Shown piece after piece: positions 22,853 to 37,000 of a stretch of 64,000 nucleotides of DNA. Within the stretch, counting starts at the first letter, position 1. The number at the start of each line of letters is the position of its first letter. This stretch comes from Siphonodentalium dalli (Eukaryota; Mollusca; Scaphopoda; Gadilida; Siphonodentaliidae), in assembly GCA_032622095.1 (NCBI GenBank), contig CP136064.1, positions 44,722,989 to 44,786,988 on the forward strand, read 5' to 3'. The position numbers and the translations under genes were made by a program. The notes under the pieces were generated by a model. The model did not search any database. It saw nothing but the letters and a program-made list of their open reading frames with translations, and had not been told where the DNA came from.

Positions 22853-24560
22853 TCATTGTTGAATAGATTGATCAGTCAGTTTCTGTTTCGTCAGCGATAT
22901 GGTTATATTTAAATCTATGGCGGGATTCTGTCCGATCCACAAATACGATAACCCACAATAATTTAAAATGCTCTTCACTTTTCTCAGCCAAGCTGTGTAA
23001 AATCCATCAGTTTCGGATATCATGAGGGCAGTTTGATACAGTTGTTGGGCGAGAGAATTAACTGATCCGTTCAAAAGCTTGATCCAATAGCTAATTGTCC
23101 TCACCTTAAAGGTACGGTTGGCCTTGGCGGTGGGTATCCTGTAAAAATATTTCCACCTGTCAGAAACCGCCACAAACAGAAAGAACATCAAAATGTAGAC
23201 AGACTTTGTCCGTATACAAATAAGAAATATCGCATACACAGTATGTTATTGTCATTTGTTTGACCATTGTTATGTAAACAAAAGCATAAAAAGTTACTTT
23301 TCTGGTGTTTGTTTATATTATGATGGTAAACATAAAGAGCGTTCTTTGTTGGTGAATTCCTGATATGGAACAAATAAAGAGCGTTTATGCCATTTTTGTG
23401 TGATTAGCCAGTAGCATTGTGCTGTCTTGCTTAGGTAAAATATAGTAGGTATTTATGATAACATGCTGTTTACGCGATAGTCATGGTATATATGAACGAA
23501 ACTGTATGCATTTTAATGTTTTTCTGTTTACGGTGATTGGAACAAATATGAATATTTTCGACAACTAAGGCCTCACGTGCCTTTAATGGTGACATCGATG
23601 GAGTATCGACCCAATTCACCGTATACCATGAAGCTGGGAGTGGTGCATCTCAAGTGTAGCAACATTTTACAAAATTTCAAATGCATCCTTTCTATGATGG
23701 AGTTGTCTCCCACTCACCATATTTCTGAACCATATATCAGAATGGGAAAAACCACAGCGTCAAATAATCGCAAATGCGCATTGATCGATAGTTTGTGTAC
23801 ACGTCCGATTCTGAAGACTTCATACATTGAATGAGTAGCCATCTAACTGCAGCGCGTTTAGCTTCTGTAAATGACCCATTTCTGGACAGAGATATACCCA
23901 AATAGTTGAATGAGCTGGCCAGTTCTATATTGATATTATTGAATGAAAGGCCAAGATGTTTGGGTTGTCGCCCTCGTGAGAAGTAAACTACCTTGGTTTT
24001 CGGAATGTTAACTTTTAGTTTCCATATATGGCAGTAGTCTTCGAAACAGTTCAACTGGTACTGCAGATCTTCTCTTTTTTTGGTTCGGCGAATAAAACGG
24101 TATCGTCAGCATAAAAAGGACACACAATTTCAGATAACAGTCTATTTTTCTCTCCATTTCATTAGAAACTGTTCCCATTCCCACCACGTCTGCACTGGCC
24201 AAAAAATCGCTCAGGTCATTTATGTACAAGGAAAAAAGAAAAGGGGAGACATTATCACCCTGTTTTAAACTAACTGCAGAAGGGAACGGCTCTGACTCTT
24301 GGCCATTTGCTAATACTTTCGACTATATATTTTACCAGTGATTTGGTTTAATCTGAGTTTATACCACATACCTTCTCTCCAAACTCTATCAAAAGCTTTC
24401 TCGAAATATATGAATGCACAGAACATCTTCTTGTTCTTATTATATGTAGCAATTTCAAGTAAAGAATTAATTATAAAAATGCTGTCAATGGTCGAGTGTT
24501 TTTTTTAAAGAAATCCTGACTGATTTTTCGTGAATTACATTGAACATATGAGAAAATTGT
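22853..24560 (-). mobile_element. Degraded minus-strand LINE fragment carrying a nested TTAA element
   Basis: Read on the minus strand, the RT motifs come in order but in several frames: FIYFEKAFDRVWREG (about 24360-24410), [18 protein letters not shown] (about 24210-24270), PFYADDTVLFAE (YADD at 24102-24113), then KVNIPKTKVVYFS and SSFNYLGISLSRNGSF (to 23860). Next come [26 protein letters not shown] (to 23587), VRTISYWIKLLNGSVNSLAQ and YLWIGQNPAID (to 22910). The catalytic Asp of the first RT motif is Tyr (FIYFEKAFD). Element MB (23106-23586) splits the coding region. It is 5'-truncated and dead. Motif order and wording match the LINE at 52147-54520. Confidence 0.85.
23106..23586. mobile_element. 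MB: TTAA element with long terminal inverted repeats, nested in a LINE
   Basis: TTAA at 23106-23109 and 23583-23586 bound the element. The ends after TTAA read AGGTACGGTTGGCC and AGGCACGTGAGGCC, and similarity between the ends continues inward about 100 bp (for example CAAACAGAAAGAACATCAAA against TAAACAGAAAAACATTAAAA). Removing the element with one TTAA rejoins the host LINE frame exactly: VTIK continues into VRTISYW. The interior (23330-23380) contains a 42-bp-spaced pair of ATAAAGAGCGTT words, the same unit as the array at 29165-29385. There is no transposase. Confidence 0.8.
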
Positions 24561-26559
24561 GTGAGTCATTCAAAATTGACGGTCCACATATCCATGAAAG
24601 GAATGTAAATATTCGAGTTAAATAGCCTATAGTTAACATGCATATCGATACTTTCGGACCAGACATGTCGGGTATTCTGGGTTATACCCAGATTAGTGTG
24701 ATTGCGCTGACTGAGCATAACTATACGGTGTAATCCTTTAATAATGGGGTAGGTGAAATCATAAAAGGCTATCTTGTCGCCATATTCTAGTTATTGGAGA
24801 CAGAAGGGTTGTTTTATTCCAGATTGCGTAGGTTATTGTTGCATAATATAAAAATATAGTACTTTAGATCGTGGTCTGTTTAGAACTTTATCGCCATGTT
24901 AAATAAAACAATTCAAAATAACGATTCGCTGTTGCCCCGTCGGGTTGTAACAAAACGGATCGTAGATTTGAATAAGAGCATCAAAACAGGAAGCGGTAAA
25001 CTCGATATGAAAAAATTATGTTGGCAAGAGTTGGGGATAGAAAAGTTGTATGCAGGTTTTCTGAGATTTTGTGAATATGGTTTCCCCTGCTATCCCCATT
25101 GTTTACGGATCCGATATTACAATTTGTAATCAGTTTCCCGAAATATGAGTGAATTCCAGTGGCATTCATAGGCATATCAAATTCAAAGCTACTATTTCAA
25201 CACTAAATTATTTTAGGAAGAGATTTCAAATGATTTTACACATTAAAAGCTCATTGTTTTTACTATTTATTTATACACAAAAACCTTTTAAATGGACGAA
25301 AACCTCAAAAGATGGCATTATTGTCTGACCTCAAATATGGTATTTCATCACGCCGGTTCTGGGTCACAGGCAAATGTGGTTAAGGTAGCATTGCACGATT
25401 TATCGGGTTTTATGGGGGTATGAAAATAGAAAAATAAGTATCTGGGGGCCATAACAGCCATGTTACATGTGGCATTACTGGTTTGAAGGTTTAATTATTA
25501 TACAAACCTTGGAGAGTTCTCATCAAAGTGGACAATTTGGATACGCAAAGGATTATCGTATTCAGTGAAGGTCAACTCTGTGTTATTGGTTACAGGAAAA
25601 TAGTCCGATTTATCTCCCCTGCGCTTGCAATACATTTTTTTTCAATTTGATACGATAACTTTTTTCTATTTCAAATATTTCTCAGGTCTAACATAGCTCT
25701 ATCAGGTGAAGAATCTTATTTACTGACATTCGCTCTGTCATGGTCTGTTTTTGGGTTTTGTGTGTGCAAACGAAGGGGCATAACTAAATGACAAATGTTA
25801 CAAAGAAGCTAAAGTACAGACATATGATTACACCTAAAATTTCTGTCGAAATAAAAACATGCTTGATGGGACCTATGCCAAAGAAAATGGCTCTGCATTG
25901 ATTTGAAGTACAGTACCCCCTCCCAGGTTGGCCAAAATTGCTGGAAATCGTGTACTGCTACATAAGTCTATACAATGGAACACACGTTTTGTTTAAGAAT
26001 TGTTTTGTGTTCTCAATCATGTAGATGCACTGTGTATAATCTGGAGACGAAATAAATAAAAACATCAAAAAATATTTCCTTTCAATTTTCTTTCGTTTTT
26101 TTTATAAATACAAGCCATAAAATATGAATTTTAGCTAATTCTGAGATAATGAGGCTCCGAAATTAGATAAACTCCAAAGTTTGGAGGCACATAAGCCAAA
26201 CATAATGTATCTCGAAAAAGTTATCAAGATTGTGTACTCTACAAAATGGAAAACCTTGTGAATTGGAGTTTTAAAAACATCCTTGAAAACCATAAATTGA
26301 ATATATTACGATTTTTTTTACAAATTCATTTCACCGATTTCGCCTTTTTATGTTTAGTATGTTGTTTATGATGGGATAATGTTAATTTCCAATGAGAAAC
26401 AATGTGTTACAATTAGTTTGAGATGAAACCATCGTGCACTACAATATATTATGAACATTTCAGTTAAAAATATTGTGGCAAAATGTTCGACTGTTGGTCT
26501 AAAAACAACACATGCCACACTAAATACTGATTTGAATATCAAAGTATCGCTTTAGGCCT
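24561..26559. other. No feature recognised
   Basis: About 2 kb of AT-rich sequence. AATAAA-type words are common and not informative. No exon, inverted repeat or array is supported. Confidence 0.35.
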
Positions 26560-26645
26560 GAAATTTCCAACTGATGAAACGCTTGTGCCAACGTAGGTGT
26601 CAAGCATCACATGCCCGGTGTTCGCCACATCCCTGACAATACCGT
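26560..26645 (-). mobile_element. hAT-like end fragment
   Basis: CTGAAATTTCCAACTGATGA, GTGTCAAGCATCACATGCCC, GGTGTTCGCCACATCCCTGA: a shortened series of the repeat words of the element at 58361, finishing in its terminal ACATCCCTG. Confidence 0.4.
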
Positions 26646-27080
26646 ACCAAGAAGAAACTGACATAGAACGCTCGATCATTTGTTGTTCAGCCTGTTTTCC
26701 TGAAAATAAGCTCATATTAAACTTATTTTAAAAGCATCAATAAGCCCATATCGGCATTATCAGATGTACGCTTTTTAAAATGTGTTTTCACTGTGGCCCG
26801 CGTCATAAAACGGAATAAGGGGCCCAATATGGGCTTGTTCAGACTGAAATAAGTCCAATATGAACATATGTGAATATGTGGGTCCAATATGAACCTATTT
26901 GCACGAAGATATGTTGGATTGTTACATGTTGTCATTTTAATTTCCAGAAAATAAATCAATGCTCTATCTATATTCATTGACTCCAATTATAGCTTGAGTG
27001 CGTAGCATTATTTCTGGAAATTTAGTTTCTGAAACAAATTACACGATTACCCATGCCGGGAAAAAACACCTCCGCGCATC
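26646..27080. other. No feature recognised
   Basis: Contains short near-repeats around TCCAATATGAACATATGTGA and GTCCAATATGAACCTATTTG at 26850-26900. No gene is supported. Confidence 0.35.
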
Positions 27081-27467
27081 TTAAAGATACATAATCCGAA
27101 TTAACGCTCCTAAATTACTATTTCTTTGGCTTCGGAGGTAACAAAATATTTGATTCAAGTCAAGGAACCCACCTATCAGAGTTATCAGATATCGATTTTT
27201 GAAACCACCTATTTTTATTACCTATTTTTCACCACCTAGAATATTTGGCGGCCTAGCAAATATTCGAAGAACCGACATACTCTCGATACCAATTTGCGTT
27301 GAACAAAATGTTGATATATAGCACGTTTGTGGAAAATTTTATACTAGAGTTGACAGTGGTTAGCATTGTTTTTGGTAATTCTGATAACAAACGCGTCTTT
27401 TGAATAAATGTTGTGTTGTTGGAATTTGATGATACGGGGACTATCGAATCGGAGTGTGTAACTTTAA
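27081..27467 (-). mobile_element. MA-family TTAA element, copy 3
   Basis: TTAA at 27081-27084 and 27464-27467; the left end AGATACATAATCCG matches the MA terminus and the right end GGAGTGTGTAACT is diverged. The interior shares TTGATTCAAGTCAAGGAACC and TTTGGCGGCCTAGCAAATAT with other copies. It is somewhat shorter than copy 2 through internal loss. Confidence 0.7.
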
Positions 27468-28020
27468 ACAAAATAACATCGTGATATGATAAATCCGATG
27501 TGTAATATTCACCGAAATTGACAGACCCAACGATCACTGGAAGCGATTGAGTCACACGTGAGTTCCCGTTACATGAAGTTAACTACACCGATACTAAAAC
27601 CGTCCGAATCCCCCGGAGCCAATAAATATCATTATTAAACCCGGAACCGGTTTCCAGGCGAGGTATATGGGCATGTGAAAAAATCATCAACGCTCCTCAC
27701 ACATCAAGACCCATCCCATTTTAGACGAATTTTGAGGCTGTTTAACAATATGCAGGGAATAATACGAGTTGTGTGTTGGTCATAAACAATAACTTAATGA
27801 CATTGCCATACCTTATGACAGGTAAGCACAGGTAAATAGTAGGCGGAGCTGGCGATGCGCGTCAATGACTGTAGAGTAATAATTAACAGGTATGGTGTGG
27901 CTGACGATATAGTGGAAACCTAATCAAACTTTCTCTCACTGAGTAACCCGTTCCCAGACGGAAAACTAGACTATATATCGTTCCAGCATATACCTTTTTC
28001 GGAATTAATTCAAATCAACA
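27468..28020 (+). promoter_or_regulatory. Candidate promoter region of the SLC6 gene
   Basis: This non-repetitive stretch precedes the putative first coding exon. A TATATAT word lies near 27971-27977, about 45 bp upstream of the ATG, and the sequence just before the ATG is ATTCAAATCAACA. Transcript start evidence is absent, so this is inference from position. Confidence 0.3.
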
Positions 28021-28074
28021 ATGGCGAAAGGAAAAGAATATGAACTCTGGAACGCAGAAAAGGTTCCACCAAAG
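28021..28074 (+). CDS. SLC6 gene exon 1 (tentative)
   Basis: ATG in a good context (CAACAATGG) opens 18 codons, [18 protein letters not shown], followed by a donor AAG|GTAGAT. The exon ends in phase 0 and the next identified exon starts in phase 0. The short, charged product suits the cytosolic N-terminus of an SLC6 protein, which is poorly conserved. Assignment to this gene rests on strand, phase and position. A further small exon inside the 17.5-kb intron cannot be excluded. Confidence 0.55.
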
Positions 28075-31000
28075 GTAGATATTACTCTAGTCAGATCGTC
28101 CTATAATAATTTAAATTGTATGTTATAATTTATAAGAAGATTATATTTTGAAATTGTTATCAAAGATGCATAATCCGAATTAACGCTCCTAAGTTACAAT
28201 TTGTTTGGCTTTGTGGGTAAAACATATTTGATTTGAGTTGAGGAACCCACTCATCAAATCTCACAGTTTAGATTTTTGAAATCTTTTATTTTTCACCACC
28301 TGGAATATTTGGCGGCCTAGCAAATATTCGGCGAGCCAACTGACGTTCAGTCACGTTCGAGTCTGCCAGATACTCCGCCACACGGTCTTCACATCGCTGT
28401 TTGTGCCGTTTGTGGGTTCACGTGAGACTCCGGTCGCATTCCGCCAGTTTGAGCCTTCCCCATTGTGATCAGAGCATCTAAGACTCCAATGTTTCCCAAA
28501 TTCAGTATATAATGGATCGGGTGACTCAGTTAGTAAGGTGGGTGACTCATTAGATATTAAAGACATATGACGGACTTGTTCGGATGCGTGCAACTGATAC
28601 AATTATAGTAGTCAGGTGCTTTGTCAGCTGGGGTATGTAGCATTCTACTATAACATCGCCGAAAATCTCAAAAAATCAACCATACCACTCCATAGGATTA
28701 CGATCAATTGTAAATATATATCTCTCGATTCGGTACGCAACTATCAGCGATAAACTAACGCAAATGAGTTCGCCATCGAGACTCATTGCATTTAATTAAT
28801 ATATACGAATGACGTGTTGTAAATTTTGATTATTATTCGTTAAAAATAACTACCTTGAGCAGCTTTGAGCATGATTATTCTCCATTACTATTTGATCACC
28901 CTATTTCACATCACTTTAACATAAAAGTGCCCTTTTTTCTTATACTGAACAGACATGGCTCACTTGAGGCTCAAATCGATGTAGAGTTATTTGAGAGACG
29001 GGAAGTATATATGTCGATAAATACATGAAACAGCTATCTATACTGATCTACATGTACATTGCGTGTGTACTCTGAATAAAACTCACCGAAGTTAGTGACT
29101 CAATCGGGAGCTGTTTTGAATCGCCTGTTATGTATGGAAGTATCTTAAACGCTTTGTAAATTTGTCATATCAGGAATAGACTAACAAGGAACGATTTTTA
29201 TTGTTGCCGTATCAGGAACAGATTAACAAAGAACGCTCTTTATTGTTGCGGTGTCAGGAAAAGATTAACAAGGAACGCTCTTTATTGTTGCGGTGTCAGG
29301 AACAGATTAACAAGGAACGTTCTTTATTGTTGCCGTGTCAGGAACAGATTAACAATGAACGCTCTTTATTGTCCCAATGCTGAAGCAATTATATGGCTTG
29401 AATAAGTCTTTCTGTCATTTATAAAGTACATTTAAATGTCTTGCTGAACCTATTCCGATGGAAGGACCTCTTTTTAAACGACGTCCCCGTAGCCGAGGTG
29501 GTTGAACCGTCTGGACTAGATGAGGTTGACAACAACTTGACTTGGTCTGACTTTAGGAACATCTTAATGTGCCATTCTGATCGATACATTATCTTTTCGA
29601 TAAGAAATGAGAAGTTGTTCACGCTCACTAAACCATGCACATTTTAAAGCAATGCCTCCATAATTATTTTGCACCTAAGCAAGTGAGTTGGATTTTTCTC
29701 TTTTCCAAGTGTCGAAAACTTCTAACTGTCACCCTTATGTTTGTGAATATTTCATCTGTTGGCCATTTTAGTGAAAAAATACGAGAAGAAAGAACATTTA
29801 TATTCGCATTTTAACTATAGAAACCACATTCTACACAAAATATCTGTTGGAAAATTAAACTATCAGAACAAACTGAACCTATATTTGGTCTGAAATTCCC
29901 CGCCGCGCAGAAATTGGTGATGAGCCCACACGAGTACATGACTGTCTATTATTTTTTTTTCTAACCTCCGAACATATACACCAATAGATTATATTAGCAC
30001 TCGTTTATCGTGCCAAATATTCATAATGTAGCCACATTGTTTTAAACACAAATCTCCACAACCTCTGGAAGGCAATACAAATTATTTATCTCAAAACTGA
30101 TCATCATGTAAATACGTTTATATCGTCAACATTAGTATAAGTAAAATGCATGGTTAATTACCCGGTAGCGAAGAGACAAATATAATACCTTTATCAATGT
30201 ATACGTCAATTAACCCCAGGCTATAATTACGCTCCACCATACACTCCTTTATTACATCACTCATACTACCTATATGGACCAGGACTTCCTTTATACAGGG
30301 AACGCATAGTCAGATGGGAACAGATCGAACTATACATGTAGATACCATATCCGTGTTATCACCACAAAATCACATTATGGGTTATAATACACAAAATAAA
30401 AAATGGTAGACTGATTTCCCCTGGCACCCCAAGCTAGGATCAGCATGCAATAATCCTGGCAGCTGAATGGTCAATGATACATGGTGAAACGTGCACGAAA
30501 AAATGCACAAACGTGTTTACCGACGAGAAACATCAAATACAGCCACAATGTGAACGGTTACGGCTGTCAAGTTGATGAATAATTTATGGGAGGGGTTGGT
30601 GTTTCAAAAGAGGACGTTTTAAATACATATTATGGACTTATTTCAGTGTATAAAACAGATTAGTTAGTACTAACACACAATCGCCCATGGAAGAGTGTAG
30701 CAATCAACTAAGAAAATTCCAATCACACTGACTGTGCTATTTGAGAGAACACAACTGATGAACTATCTTGCCCCCATCCAAATGATATACGGATATATAT
30801 TTATATAGACAATTTAGAGGTTCAAATAAGCCATTTACGTTAACCCCTTCGTGATGGGGGTTCGCGATGGGAGCTGCGCTGCTGCAGCATTAAAGATCAT
30901 ATGCCAGTGCATTTTCTTATATATGCGAGTCTTCCGTTGGGAGCCTCGCATATTATATAAGAGAATGTACTGGCTTACAGTTAAGGTCAGGGTAAATATC

Positions 31001-34000
31001 GTTTGGCCAATGTATTCTCTTATATATATGCATATATAAGAGAATGCATTGGCACAGGGTTTTCGCTAAATTTTAGGAAACTCCAGCCATGAAAGGGTTA
31101 GCGTGCATGCCTCGTGCCTCACGTCACACGCGCCCTCAAATGGAAGCGATCCATGCGGATACGAGGCCATACCACGCATATAAATTCATTGAACATTCAG
31201 TTTGCAGGTACATGCAACTGTCCATATACATATGCAAGTACACGCGCTGTCGTCATTAAGTATAATCGAACAATGGTATATTTTCTCCATGGACAGTGAT
31301 GAGTCGTGGTGTGTCCTGTATGTCTTATCAGTTCACCGCATTCCTATGACATCACACCCGGACACACAGAAGACCGGAAAACCACAGGAGTTCATCATTC
31401 ACCAATGGGTCGCCTGTTGTGTTAGTGACGCAGGTCAGCTTATGCTATTTTAAATCATATTGGTCTCCGTACAAATTTTTACAGACATGGAAAAATCTCG
31501 TCCATATCATGCAGTGTCAGACCAGTCGTTACATGCGTTGTCGTGGTGTATTTCATTACCATATTATTATTAATATTCCCCCATAACACACGGACATTAT
31601 AAGGTTAAATATTATGAATTGACCAACCTTATGCAAACTTAATTTATATAAATTGTATTCCACTATTATAAATATATCTATATATGTACACATATCTCTT
31701 TCGAAGAGGCAATAACGAACCTCTGGCCGTTATCCCAAATCTGCTGTTAGATAAATAGAGTTACGCCTACACGGGCAAGGGGTGTTGAAATGTCCAATTG
31801 CGACCGATTCACTTATATATGTGGCAGCAGGATTATTTCAAAATCCTCGTGAATCGGTTAACCGTACATTACACTATTAGTTATCATAGTTGTGTGTAGA
31901 AATCCGACATACTTATGTGGAAATCAATGTAATAATATGGGAACAAATCAACAGAAAATAGTTCACTTCAGCTTTAAACGAACCTCCTTTTAACTTCAAG
32001 TAAAACAAAGAGCGTATTATTAGTATGTATCTAGTATGGTAACAACACAGAGCCTCTTATTAGTATGTATCTAGTATGGTAACAACACAGAGCCTCTTAT
32101 TAGTATGTATCTAGTATGGTAACAACACAGAGCCTCTTATTAGTATGTATCTAGTATGGTAACAACACAGAGCGTCTTATTAGTATGTATCTAGTATGGT
32201 AACAACACAGAGCCTCTTATTAGTATGTATCTAGTATGGTAACAACACAGAGCGTCTTATTAGTCTGTATCTAGTATGGTAACAACACAGAGCGTCTTAT
32301 TAGTCTGTATCTAGTATGGTAACAACACAGAGCGTCTTATTAGTCTGTATCTAGTATGGTAACAACACAGAGCGTCTTATTAGTCTGTATCTAGTATGGT
32401 AACAACACAGAGCGTCTTATTAGTCTGTATCTAGTATGGTAACAACACAGAGCGTCTTATTAGTATGTATCTAGTATGGTAACAACACAGAGCGTCTTAT
32501 TAGTATGTATCTAGTATGGTAACAACACAGAGCGTCTTATTAGTATGTATCTAGTATGGTAACAACACAGAGCGTCTTATTAGTATGTATCTAGTATGGT
32601 AACAACACAGAGCATCTTATTAGTATGTATCTAGTATGGTAACAACACAGAGCGTTTTCTCTTATTAGTCTGTATCTAGTACGGTAACAACACAGAGCGT
32701 TTACTCTTATTAGTCTGTATCAAGTATGGTAACAACACAGAGCGTTTACTCTTATTAGTCTGTATCTAGTACGGTAACAACACAGAGCGTTTACTCTTAT
32801 TAGTCTGTATCAAGTACGGTCACGGTAACAACACAGAGCGTTTACTCTTATTAGTCTGTATCTAGTATGGTAACAACACAGAGCGTTTACTCTTATTGGT
32901 CTGTATCTAGTATGGTAACAACACAGAGCGTTTTTGTTTTCGATTTGTGTGCGGAAAATGATAAAATCTGTTGACAGTGTCCTGTAATTTCCTGGTACAT
33001 TAAATTGTTTGAAATAAAGTATTGTTCGACCCATTAAAAATAATATGGGGAAGATCACAAAAACGATAAATTACACGTTTTATTTTGACAGACAGACATA
33101 CAGACAGACAGACCGTATAAAATGCATCTTTAATTTACTAAAGCTATAACGGCATTGGCAGTCGTAATTTGTTTCTAGTTCCACATGTGCATGCAACTAT
33201 GTTACTGTTACTTTGCCTTCAAATACCTGTATGATTGATACTTGCGAAATAATTGCATGTTTTTCACATGCAAGCAACATTCGGTAGCATCGCTACAGGT
33301 GTAACGACACAGATTTTCCTTCTGACGTAGTTAGCATATATTATACATTTTATAAGTAGTTTTGCATTCGTTTCTGGCTTATACCTTTCTTTAACGAAAT
33401 GCCTGCAAAAATGTCATACAGTTGCGAATGCGTCAAAGCAGCCTTATTACGCTCGAATATATACTTTATCACACTTATATACGCCCATCTATATACTTAT
33501 TAAAGTTGTACAAACGATCTTCATTTATGCGATGTATGCATGTGTCAGAGAGAAAATGGCATATAACGCTCTTGCGGTGAACACGAGGAACTGGTTTCTT
33601 CGTTTTGCAGTCTCAGTGAACCGAGACTAAGGAGCAGCTACGATATTCTGGAACGAATAGTAGGGAATCCCATTACTTTCAAACAGTATAACGTCGGTGT
33701 TAGACAACCACGAATGACGGGCATTCGCGACAGGAACCAGCAGCAACAAATCGGCAGTTAGTCGCGTAGAATTTAAAGTAATGTGAAACACTCCGGTTGG
33801 GTGATAAAATCGAAATGGAGAATAATCTTGCTCAAAGTAGTTATTTGACAAATATTATATCCAAATTGCTAACACACATCGTCTTTCTTATATGTTAATT
33901 AATTGCAGTGACTCTCGAAGGTGAAATCGTTTTCGTTAGTTTATCGCAGAAAGTTGCGTCCCGAATCGAGAAGTAAATATTTACAATTGAGGGTAGTTCA

Positions 34001-37000
34001 GACAATGATTTCTATGGAGTGGTACGGTCGATTTGCTTGAAATTTTCGGCGATGTTACTAGAAAGCTACATTCCTCCAGTTGACATATAGCGGCTGAATG
34101 CTAACTTATCAGTTTGACATACCCGAACAAGTTCATAATATGTCTTTAATGCCAAACGTGTGCGGTGACGTATACTACCTGGAAACCCCTATACAGCCGT
34201 GTTAATGGGATGTACATGTATATCTGATTGTTCAGACTATCTAAAGCGTGGCTGTTCAATAACCTAGGTTCACTCAGACTGGTCATTTGTTTTGGGATAA
34301 TTTCTATCGGTTCAATACGATGGGTCGAATAAGTCCTTTATGCCTTATTCTGAAAGTCACAAAGTGGACCTTTATGTCACTTTTCGGACGCTTGACAAAA
34401 AGTAACAAAAATAGTAAATGTGCCATCTTTAATGTCGATACATGTATCTAACTACCACAACTTTTCGTGAATGGGTTTATACGTATAGGGTCTATCTTAC
34501 AGTTGTCCAGTACAGAAAACTACGAGTATAGTAGACAAACAGTAGCATAATTAATGTTTCTACTTTTGGTTTCTTTTCTTATCCTGATTCTGATTGCAGA
34601 AAGTTCCAACCATAGGGAGGGTGGGCAAATTGTATCTCTGGCAAATAGGAGTTTAGTCTAGTTCAATGGAGGAATTCAGTTAGAATTTTAAAGATGGACA
34701 CCCCCACCCCAACACTGAGCACCCAATCACGCCCCTGTGTACCTATGCGAATGAGTGAATGTAGGCTAAAGAGCCTACACTCGAATGGACAGCGTTCAAC
34801 ACCCCAATTTTATTAAGGTAGATTTAACACAACCGTAATGGATCATAAAATATAAACTTATGTCAGTCAGGGTCGTGTGGTCGGTGAGCTGAATTATGGG
34901 TATCGTCAGGGTCATGGTCTTATTACCTGTTTATGTGAGAAAATTACCCTGTTAAGATCAATACGACTGTTCGCAATATGGTGACATAAAATGGTTCAAA
35001 GTGCATGTAGATTTCATATATACGAAGGACAATTGATGTACATACACTATAATGTTAGAGTGTTTTCTTCGTTATGCAATCGTTTGTGTTGTATTGTTGG
35101 TGATAACAAGTGGGGTCATAGAGACCTGGTTAAGTAGCAAATAATTCCCCCTAGGATCATAAAGCATTGCTGTGCAATTAAGTGTTCGCGTGAACTTTCT
35201 GATGTCATAAAACTGATATCTTAAATCTGGTTTGTACATGCCACTCACATGCAAGTCTATAATTGCCTACTTAACTTTGCCAAACTTGCTAACCATCGGT
35301 TTATCAGATACGAGCAAATGCTGCCTTTAATTGTGACACATATCATTTAAAGATCAAGTCCGATTTGACACCAAATATGTCAGAATTTCTGTTCTTCTTG
35401 CCACACAAAAGAATATGAAAAATACTTGTAATCACCGGCATTCGTATCACATGCAGGAATCGCACAAACCTGTATTCTCTGTCGCTTTTTTGTGGTGACA
35501 GAACAATCGACGCCTTTATAAAAGACGATCGGTAGAATTGTTGATGTCCTGAACAATTTCAAAACGCGCTAAAATGACTAAGGGCCTTCGAAGTAGGTTC
35601 ATGCAACATAACACAAAAGTCTGTAAAACAAAACAACTATCATAAAAAAAAAAAACCAAAAAAACATAAAAGTATGTAAAACAACTATCATAAACAAAAC
35701 AACTATCATAAACAAAACAAAAAATAGACTGACTTTGTTCTTATTTTCATTATGATTTATGAATAACCCAGTAAACATGCCCGTACTATATGCGGCCAGT
35801 AAACATGCCCGTATATATGCGGCCAGTATACATGATTACATGCCCGTTCCGGTTTATGTACCGGCCTTTGTCGTTTCACCGTGATGGAACCGTGATATTT
35901 TTACGGTCCCAGCTTGGCATTTTTCGAGTTGGAGTTATTCTCTGCTAATCATTTGTAACCGTAACCGAGAAAACACGTCGCATTTTTTAAACGACTTGCA
36001 AATGTAACTTTGTATTTCCTAATGTAAAAAAAAGGGCGCATTTGTAACCGGTTTACTGGTCGCAGCTAACGTACGAGCAAACGTACAGTCGACTTTGAAC
36101 AAAATCGACATGGAAAAAAATGCACGACGTATTTGTAACCCAGTAACTGGTTACAATTGCGTCGTATTATTTTTCTGCACCAAAATCTGCCATATATGGC
36201 TTGGCAGATGGGCTCGGATTTGTATAGTGCCTTGATATAGGGTTTTAATAACAATCTATGACATAAAATATTATTAAAATACTATAATTCATCAACATTT
36301 GGATCGTCTGTGTCTCAGAAAGTGTCCATAGAGTAATATAATATAGCTGATATCATAGAAACTTTTCCCGCATTTCGCTCCCAGAATGCAACAAAATCCA
36401 AACTAAGATATAGAGTTATTCCCTTTCCATTTAAAACAATAGACATTGCAGTACTGTCCAGATTTAACATAAGCACGTCGGTACCTCAACAAAACAACAT
36501 GTTCACATTGTATTCGACAGGGTAAGTTGATAATACAATGTTCTGGAGCTTCCTATTTCAAATAGAATATAATATTGCATATATGTTATATAATGTGATC
36601 TGGGGGTTAGAAAATTAAGTCGGCCTTTAACCGTAACGTTGTTCTGACTGCCATACAGAACACTTTACGGGGGCCCGCAAACCGACCTCGCCAAAGATAT
36701 TGTGGTATACATCACACGAGTTATATCATCTAGTTATTAATAACTTTACAATATGAGATTCTGCATGTCAAAACCATTGTTACATTTACTGTTGTAGTGT
36801 GATTACCGATAAAATTAGTCCAATAATCGGTATAATAAAGAGCGTTTCCCCCATCGATACGTAGTCTTCTCGGCCCGCAACAACTTGTGATATCGGTTGG
36901 GATGATGTTACATGGTATGGACCGAGTCCCATCCCGTTACTCTTCTATATATATTTCTGGGCGGGAGTTTTATTGCTTGCCTGTCTTCGGATCAGGTCAA

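Noticed and set aside
29201-29383. Open frame with a 14-residue repeat ([12 protein letters not shown])
   Set aside because: It follows simply from a 42-bp tandem unit; there is no acceptor, donor or start context, and the unit occurs in non-coding elements.
31013-31053. Rho-independent terminator
   Set aside because: The hairpin is part of a foldback transposon in animal DNA; bacterial terminators do not apply.
33627-33851. Minus-strand frame with a globular look
   Set aside because: Flanking words are shared with 39600-39680, so it is likely repeat-derived; no splice sites are evident.
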